A stretch of 10,336 nt of DNA from Chloroflexota bacterium (GTDB lineage: Bacteria; Chloroflexota; Dehalococcoidia; SAR202; UBA11138). The position numbers were made by a program, and so were the translations under genes. Position 1 is the stretch's first letter. Every line of letters begins with the position of its first letter. Below the pieces are notes generated by a model. That model saw nothing but the letters and a program-made list of their open reading frames with translations. It was not told the DNA's origin and ran no database searches. The stretch is taken from positions 1-10,336 of the forward strand of contig JADFHV010000048.1 in the NCBI GenBank assembly GCA_022566975.1, written 5' to 3'. Positions 5,303-10,336 of the stretch are shown piece after piece.

Positions 5303-7096
5303 ATGAAAAGCGACTTCCTAATGGCCGTGACACAGCTGGCGGCTGAGCGCAATCTCCCAAGGGAGACGGTTATCTCAGCCATTGAGGCCGGGTTAGTGTC
5401 CGCGTTCAGGAAGGACAGCATCACAGAGGGCCAGAACGTCTCAGTAAAGCTGGACCCCGGTAGCGGCGAGATCAGCGTTTACATTCTCAAGAACGTTGTC
5501 GAGGAGGTCGAAGACCCGGCGACCGAGATCACGCTGGAGGACGCTCAGAAGATCCGCCCCGAGGCACAGATCGACGACGCCATATCCACGGACAGCGTTC
5601 CCCATGTGGCCGGTCGAATCGCTGCCCAGACCGCCAAACAGGTGGTCATGCAGAGGCTGAGAGAGGCCGAGCGCGAGATCGTCTTCGCAGAATACTCGGA
5701 CAGAGCCGGCGAGGTCTTCTCGGTCAACATCCAGCGCATGGAGGCGAGGCAGCTGATCGTTGACCTGGGCCGCGCGGAGGCCGTGCTCCCGTTCAGTGAG
5801 CAGGTCCCGACCGACAGGTACAGGCCGGGGCTGAAGCTGAAGGTCCTCCTCCAGTCGGTAGAGCGCTCGGCCAAGGGGCCTGAGCTCATAGTATCTCGGG
5901 CGGACAGCCTGCTGCTGAGGCGGCTCTTCGAGATGGAGGTCCCCGAGATATACAACGGCGCCGTCGAGATCGTCGCCATCGCCCGAGAGCCCGGCTTCAG
6001 AAGCAAGGTCGCTGTCCGGGCCAGACAGGACGGAGTCGACCCCGTCGGCTCCTGCGTAGGGCTGCGGGGAGTCAGGATCCAGAATATCGTTAACGAGCTC
6101 CAAGGCGAAAAGATAGACGTCGTCGAGTGGAGCAAAGAGCCGTCGCGTTTCATCGCCAACGCGCTGAATCCGTCGCAGGTCATGCGCGTAGACCTGGATC
6201 CGGACACCAAGGCCGCCGTCGCCGTTGTGCCGGACCGACAGCTATCGCTCGCCATCGGCAGAGAGGGACAGAACGCCAGGCTGGCCGCCAAGCTCACGGG
6301 CTGGAGCGTCGACATCCGGAGCAACATTGAGGCGGACCTAAAACCGGGTGAGCTTCCCCCTGCAACGGCCGAGTCCGAGCTGGAGCGTCTGGAGCTGTCC
6401 ACGCGCACATTGAACGTCCTGAAGAAGGCGGGTTTGGCCACCATAAGCCAGGCCCTCGAGATGTCCAAGGAGGACCTGCTCGCCGTACAAAGCTTCGGCC
6501 AGAAGTCCTACGACGAGCTCCAGGGCCGTCTGAAGGCCCTGCGCCTGCTGCCGGCCGAGGTCAAGGCCAAGCCGGCGCCTCCAGAGCCGGAACCTGAGGC
6601 GCCTGTCGCGGAGGCTCCTACCGAGGCCGTTATCGAGAAGGAGCCGGAAGCCGCCGAGGCTGAAGAGAGGCCCGAGGCCGAGGTGCCCGTGTCTGAAGAG
6701 GAGACCGTGGACGCCGAGGTGCCGGAGGAGGCGCCGTCTGAAGCGGAACCCGAAGAGGCACCCGTGGCCGAGGCCGAACCGGTAGCCGAAGAGCCCGCAG
6801 CGGAGGAGGAACCGGCCAAGGAGCCGGAGGCGCCCGTGCCACCAGAGGTGCTGGGGCCCGTGCCTGAACCCGACCGGGAGCCTGCCGTCGCAGTGACCGA
6901 GCGGCTGGCCTCGCTGCGTGACCTGCCCGAAGACATATGGTCCCTGAGGCGGTCTGAGCCCGTCGAGCCGGGCCGTATCCGGTTCGCGGAAGAGATCGCC
7001 GGGCTCCGGGGCGGTGTCATGGCCAGACGCGGGCGCTCTGGGGACGGTGGCAGGAGCCGGAGGCGTAAGCCAAAGGCCGGACGGAGACGCCGGTAG
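5303..7096 (+). CDS. nusA: Transcription elongation/termination factor NusA with alpha-CTD-like domain and charged tail
   Basis: 597-aa RNA-polymerase-binding factor that modulates pausing, termination and antitermination. Domains in order: N-terminal RNAP-binding domain (about 1-130, beginning MKSDFLMAVTQLAAERNL), S1 domain (about 136-200), KH1 with GLRG (253-256), KH2 with GREGQNARLAAKL (319-331). Then comes an unexpected 356-415 segment that aligns with the C-terminal domain of RNAP alpha: LELSTRTLNVLK (363-374) and FGQKSYDELQGRL (398-410). Residues 421-510 are a Pro/Ala/Glu-rich linker with 33 acidic and 5 basic residues, and 574-597 is a tail with 13 Arg/Lys in 24. The core is canonical and the identity certain; the C-terminal half is not like E. 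coli NusA, whose AR1/AR2 repeats occupy that place. First gene of the operon; its stop is 1 nt before ylxR. Probably feedback-controlled through its leader hairpins. Confidence 0.97.
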   Translation: MKSDFLMAVTQLAAERNLPRETVISAIEAGLVSAFRKDSITEGQNVSVKLDPGSGEISVYILKNVVEEVEDPATEITLEDAQKIRPEAQIDDAISTDSVPHVAGRIAAQTAKQVVMQRLREAEREIVFAEYSDRAGEVFSVNIQRMEARQLIVDLGRAEAVLPFSEQVPTDRYRPGLKLKVLLQSVERSAKGPELIVSRADSLLLRRLFEMEVPEIYNGAVEIVAIAREPGFRSKVAVRARQDGVDPVGSCVGLRGVRIQNIVNELQGEKIDVVEWSKEPSRFIANALNPSQVMRVDLDPDTKAAVAVVPDRQLSLAIGREGQNARLAAKLTGWSVDIRSNIEADLKPGELPPATAESELERLELSTRTLNVLKKAGLATISQALEMSKEDLLAVQSFGQKSYDELQGRLKALRLLPAEVKAKPAPPEPEPEAPVAEAPTEAVIEKEPEAAEAEERPEAEVPVSEEETVDAEVPEEAPSEAEPEEAPVAEAEPVAEEPAAEEEPAKEPEAPVPPEVLGPVPEPDREPAVAVTERLASLRDLPEDIWSLRRSEPVEPGRIRFAEEIAGLRGGVMARRGRSGDGGRSRRRKPKAGRRRR

Positions 7097-7097
7097 G

Positions 7098-7364
7098 GTG
7101 AAGGCGGCGCGCGGGCGACACGTACCCATCAGAAGCTGCGTAGTTTGTGGGACCAAAGCTCCAAAGAGGGAGCTTGACCGGATCGTAGCGTCGCGCGAGG
7201 GCACCGTGTCGATAGACCCGACTGGAAAGATGCCCGGGCGAGGCACGTATGTCTGCAGGGACGCCTCTTGCAACGGGTCCAACCTCAGCCGGGGACGCCT
7301 CGAACACGCACTACGGACCGAGATCTCGGACGATAACTGGGCCCAACTGGCCGCATCCGTATAG
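7098..7364 (+). CDS. ylxR: YlxR/RnpM RNA-binding protein (DUF448)
   Basis: 88-aa small basic protein of the YlxR family, nearly always encoded between nusA and infB. In Bacillus subtilis the protein, renamed RnpM, binds RNase P RNA and modulates its activity; the same role here is inference. Seen: RSCVVCGTKAPKRELDRIV (12-30) with C14 and C17, then the family motif PGRGTYVC (46-53) and C58; these four cysteines could bind metal, a feature present only in some members. I start at GTG 7098, one base after the nusA stop, giving the usual length. A longer version from 7014 would overlap nusA by 83 bp with an unrelated N terminus. Tight spacing implies co-transcription and translational coupling with nusA. 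Confidence 0.92.
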   Translation: MKAARGRHVPIRSCVVCGTKAPKRELDRIVASREGTVSIDPTGKMPGRGTYVCRDASCNGSNLSRGRLEHALRTEISDDNWAQLAASV

Positions 7365-7434
7365 GCGTTGGGCGCCTGGAGTTGACCTGTGGAGGCATCA
7401 ACGAGTTGGTAACCCGCGATGACCAGGAGACCGC

Positions 7435-9255
7435 ATGACGAGCAGATCCGAAGCGTCTAGTGAGCCAAGCACCGCCGCTGTCCAAGAGGCGAGCGGCGTC
7501 GAACCCGAGGGGCTGCGGCCGTTAGAGGTGCCGGGCGCCTTGACCGTCAGTGACCTCGCGAACCTCATGGGCGTGGGCCCTGTTGAGGTGATCAAGGAGT
7601 TCATGCGCAACGGGTACATGCTCACGGTTAACGAAGTCGTCGAGCACAGTATCGCAAGCATCGTCATGCCGATGTTCGGTTTCAGCATACTTTCCCTGGC
7701 AGAGAAGAAAGATGGGCCTAGGCAGGGTGCTGTGGCCGAAGGGGAGGAGGAAGACGCGGACCTTCTCGAGCCGAGACCCCCAATCGTCACCATCCTGGGG
7801 CACGTGGACCACGGTAAGACGACTCTGCTGGATACGATCCGTCAGACCAACGTGGTCGCTACCGAGGCGGGCAACATCACGCAACACATAGGGGCCTACC
7901 AGGTCGATTTCAACGGCAATCCGATCACTTTCGTAGACACCCCGGGCCACGAGGCGTTCACCGCCATGCGGGCCAGGGGCGCCCAGATCACGGACATCGC
8001 GGTCCTGGTGGTGGCGGCGGACGACGGCATTATGCCCCAGACGATCGAGGCCATCGCCCACGCCAAGGCGGCGGACGTTCCTATCGTCGTCGCGATCAAC
8101 AAGGTGGACAAGGCAGACGCCGACCTGGAAAGGGTCAAACGCCAGCTGTCTGAGCACGACCTGTTGATAGAGGAGTGGGGAGGCGACGTCGTCGCCGTCC
8201 CTGTCTCGGCGCTGAAGGGAGACGGCGTTACCGACCTGCTCGAGAACCTCCTCGTGGTCGCCGAGGTAGCCGAGCTCAGGGCCAACCCCAACCGAGCTGG
8301 AAAAGGCGTGGTGGTCGAGGCGCGTACAGACAAGCGGAGAGGCATCGTAGCCACCATACTGGTGCAGACCGGCAAGCTCAGCGTCGGCGACAACCTTGTG
8401 GCGGGCAGCATCAGGGGGCGGGTCAGGGCGATGTTCGACGACAGGGGCAACCCCGTCAAGGATGTTGGACCATCATATCCGGTCGAGGTGCTGGGCTTAG
8501 ACAGCCTGCCGGACGCAGGTGAAACGGTCATCGTGGCCCCCGACGAGAAGACGGCCCGTCAGATGGCCGAGACGAACGAGAGGGGAAAGGCGCTGCGGAC
8601 CGCTGGGCCGAGGCTCGAAGACGTGCATTCACGTATCGAGTCGGGTGAGACGAAGGCGCTGAACCTGATCGTGAAGACGGACGTCCAGGGAACGATAGAC
8701 GCCGTACGCCGCTCCCTCGAAGGACTCAACAGCGAAGAGACGAGGGTTACTGTAATCCACGCCTCTAGTGGGGGCATCACCGAGAGCGACGTTCTGCTCG
8801 CGGCGGCCTCAGAGGCCATTGTCCTCGGCTTCAACAGCCGCCCAGAGCAGGGGGCCCGTGCCCTGGCCAACCAGCAGGGCGTCGAGATACGCTATTACGA
8901 TGTCATCTACGACCTGATCGACGATGTGGCAAAGGCCCTGGAGGGCCTCCTCGAGCCCGTCTACGAGGACATCGTAGAGGGCCGCGCCACCGTTCGGGCA
9001 GTCTTCTCCATCAGCAGAAGGGGCAACGTGGCGGGTATCGCCGTCAACGAAGGGCGCTTGGCGAGAGACGCCACGATCCACGTGCTGCGCGGCGGGGAAC
9101 AGATATTCGCCGGGACCATATCGAGCCTGAAACACTTCAAAGACGACGTCAGGGAACTTACCACAGGCTTCGAGGGAGGCATCGGCCTCGAGGGGTTTGA
9201 CAACTACCAGGAGGGAGATATCCTGGAAGCCCACCGCTCCCAGCTGGCCCATTAA
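7435..9255 (+). CDS. infB: Translation initiation factor IF-2
   Basis: 606-aa GTPase that brings fMet-tRNA to the 30S P site and promotes subunit joining. Domains: one short IF2_N module (about 36-69), then the G domain with G1 GHVDHGKT (122-129), switch I around [13 protein letters not shown] (145-157), G3 DTPGHEAF (168-175), G4 NKVD (222-225) and G5 SAL (258-260). Domain II follows from about 285, then the linker, domain III and the C-terminal fMet-tRNA-binding domain ending near 600. All GTPase motifs are intact. The N-terminal region before the G domain is only about 115 residues, so this is a minimal IF2 lacking the long charged N-terminal extension of E. coli. ATG 7435 has AGGAG 5 nt upstream. 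It lies 70 nt after ylxR; no ylxQ gene intervenes. Confidence 0.98.
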   Translation: MTSRSEASSEPSTAAVQEASGVEPEGLRPLEVPGALTVSDLANLMGVGPVEVIKEFMRNGYMLTVNEVVEHSIASIVMPMFGFSILSLAEKKDGPRQGAVAEGEEEDADLLEPRPPIVTILGHVDHGKTTLLDTIRQTNVVATEAGNITQHIGAYQVDFNGNPITFVDTPGHEAFTAMRARGAQITDIAVLVVAADDGIMPQTIEAIAHAKAADVPIVVAINKVDKADADLERVKRQLSEHDLLIEEWGGDVVAVPVSALKGDGVTDLLENLLVVAEVAELRANPNRAGKGVVVEARTDKRRGIVATILVQTGKLSVGDNLVAGSIRGRVRAMFDDRGNPVKDVGPSYPVEVLGLDSLPDAGETVIVAPDEKTARQMAETNERGKALRTAGPRLEDVHSRIESGETKALNLIVKTDVQGTIDAVRRSLEGLNSEETRVTVIHASSGGITESDVLLAAASEAIVLGFNSRPEQGARALANQQGVEIRYYDVIYDLIDDVAKALEGLLEPVYEDIVEGRATVRAVFSISRRGNVAGIAVNEGRLARDATIHVLRGGEQIFAGTISSLKHFKDDVRELTTGFEGGIGLEGFDNYQEGDILEAHRSQLAH

Positions 9256-9306
9256 GCCCTTCCACGCCCCGACGAACTCCAGCACCGCTACGCGAGAGGT
9301 CCCCCC

Positions 9307-9669
9307 ATGACCCGACGGATGGACCGCGTCAACGCGCTCCTACGTCAGGAGATCAGCCGGGTGCTGACGATTGAGCTCAAGGACCCCAGGCTTTCATCGG
9401 TCGTGAGCATCACACACGTGGATAGCTCGCCGGACCTGAAGCGCGCCAGAGTCTTCGTCAGCGTGCTCGGAGACAAGGATGCCAAGAAGCGCACCCTGAC
9501 GGCCCTGAAGTCCGCCAGGGGCTTCATTCACAGGAGCATCCGCCAACAGCTCACTCTTAAGGCAGTCCCTACCCTCGAGTTCCGCCTCGACGAGTCCATC
9601 GAGCAAGGCGCCGAGATGCTCGAGAGAATCAGGGACCTGGCACCGTACGACGCCCAGGAGCAGGCGTAA
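9307..9669 (+). CDS. rbfA: 30S ribosome-binding factor RbfA
   Basis: 120-aa KH-type RNA-binding factor that helps mature the 5' end of 16S rRNA and is needed for late 30S assembly, especially in the cold. Seen: MDRVNALLRQEISRVL (5-20), KDPRLSSVVSITHVDSSPDL (25-44), the ARVFVSVLG strand, SARGFIHRSIRQQLTLKAVP containing the helix that replaces the KH GxxG loop, and LEFRLDESIEQG near the end. Length is normal for the family. ATG 9307 has GAGAGG 7 nt upstream, and the 51-nt gap after infB shows no terminator. truB follows after 2 nt. Confidence 0.97.
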   Translation: MTRRMDRVNALLRQEISRVLTIELKDPRLSSVVSITHVDSSPDLKRARVFVSVLGDKDAKKRTLTALKSARGFIHRSIRQQLTLKAVPTLEFRLDESIEQGAEMLERIRDLAPYDAQEQA

Positions 9670-9671
9670 CC

Positions 9672-10336
9672 TTGGACAGCGCACGGGCCCCGGTGAGCGG
9701 GATTCTCAACGTCGACAAGCCCTACGGCATCACGTCCATGGAGGTGGTGCGCCGCGTCAAGCGAGGTACCGGACTCCGCAAGGTGGGCCACGGCGGTACT
9801 CTGGACCCGGTGGCCACCGGGGTGATCCCGGTTTGCCTGGGGCGGGCCACCCGAGTAATGGAGTACCTTGTCGCAGGGACGAAAGAGTATCGCGCTACAA
9901 TCGAGCTGGGAGTTAGCACCGACACCTACGATGCCCTGGGCGAGGTAACCGACCAGGCGGACTCTTCGAGCGTCACCGCCGCAGAGGTAGAGCGGTCGTT
10001 GGAGCGCTTCGAAGGCGTCATTGACCAGGTCCCGCCTATGTACAGCGCCCTCAAGAGACAGGGCAAGCGCCTTTACGATCTCGCCCGCGCCGGCATCCAC
10101 GTGGAGAGAGAGCCCCGTAGAGTAGAGACTTCCCGGGTCGAGCTTGTGGAGTGGTCACCTCCCACGGCCACCGTGGAGGTAACCTGCGGTCGGGGCTTCT
10201 ACATGCGATCGCTAGCCCACGACCTCGGCCAGGCCCTTGGATGCGGCGGCCATCTCAAGGAGCTCACTCGGCTCAGGAGCGGGCCGTTCCACATCAGCAG
10301 TGCAATCAATCTCGGCGAACTGGAGGAGATGATCGA
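9672..10336 (+). CDS. truB: tRNA pseudouridine-55 synthase TruB (3' end cut by window edge)
   Basis: First 221 residues of the enzyme that converts U55 to pseudouridine in the T-loop of tRNAs. Seen: GILNVDKPYGITSMEVV (10-26), the catalytic aspartate D45 in GHGGTLDPVATG (39-50), where G41 replaces the threonine of the common GHTGTLDP form, Y73 in KEYRATIELG, QVPPMYSALK (119-128) and GRGFYMRSLAHDLG (173-186). Catalytic residues look intact. About 80 residues, including the C-terminal PUA-like part, are missing beyond the window. I prefer TTG 9672, which has AGGAG 11 nt upstream; GTG 9693 in the same frame is an alternative that still keeps the conserved SGILNVDKP start. Last visible gene of the nusA operon, two bases after rbfA. 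Confidence 0.95.
   Translation, partial: MDSARAPVSGILNVDKPYGITSMEVVRRVKRGTGLRKVGHGGTLDPVATGVIPVCLGRATRVMEYLVAGTKEYRATIELGVSTDTYDALGEVTDQADSSSVTAAEVERSLERFEGVIDQVPPMYSALKRQGKRLYDLARAGIHVEREPRRVETSRVELVEWSPPTATVEVTCGRGFYMRSLAHDLGQALGCGGHLKELTRLRSGPFHISSAINLGELEEMI

Noticed and set aside
6338..7282. 314-aa minus-strand reading frame rich in Leu/Gly/Arg opposite nusA
   Set aside because: It is the reverse of the repetitive GAG/GCC/CCG codons of the NusA linker; it crosses nusA and ylxR and has no protein-like motifs.
7382..7412. TTGACC near the ylxR-infB gap as an internal promoter
   Set aside because: No acceptable -10 box at 16-18 nt; the tight operon layout does not require one.

Overview
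This window is ordinary chromosomal DNA from a G+C-rich bacterium. It carries ten protein genes in four transcription units, and I see no mobile element, CRISPR array, rRNA or tRNA. The type 2 PyrF, the endonuclease-III-related glycosylase, the short IF2, frequent TTG starts and heavy AGG/AGA arginine use would fit a Chloroflexota lineage such as Dehalococcoidia or SAR202. That placement is inference, because no marker here settles the phylum.

Left part (1-2348): pyrF runs leftward off the window edge. It is divergent from sfsA, and the two seem to be served by back-to-back promoters in a 110-bp gap. sfsA is followed after 7 nt by a gene for an endonuclease-III-like HhH-GPD DNA glycosylase. 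The 3' end of that gene overlaps the 3' end of the leftward modC by 47 bp.

Middle (2302-4902, minus strand): modA-modB-modC encode a complete ABC importer for molybdate: a lipoprotein binding protein, a permease, and an ATPase with a C-terminal Mop/TOBE domain.

Intergenic region 4903-5302: this 400-bp stretch has no gene but is rich in signals. Two strong divergent sigma-70-type promoters lie here, one for modA and one for nusA. A perfect 8-bp dyad with a 6-nt centre sits exactly midway, 16 bp from each -35 box. Each promoter is followed by a long leader with clear stem-loops (about 170 nt before modA, about 105 nt before nusA).

Right part (5303-10336, plus strand): this is the conserved translation/transcription operon nusA-ylxR(rnpM)-infB-rbfA-truB, cut inside truB at the window edge. 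The usual first gene, rimP, and the usual ylxQ between ylxR and infB are both missing here. NusA and IF2 link transcription and translation initiation, RbfA matures the 30S subunit, TruB modifies tRNA, and YlxR/RnpM is an RNA-binding modulator of RNase P in other bacteria.

The most unusual item is NusA itself. After its KH domains it carries a domain closely resembling the C-terminal domain of the RNA polymerase alpha subunit, with most of alpha's DNA-contact residues in place. A long acidic Pro/Ala/Glu linker and an arginine-rich tail follow.
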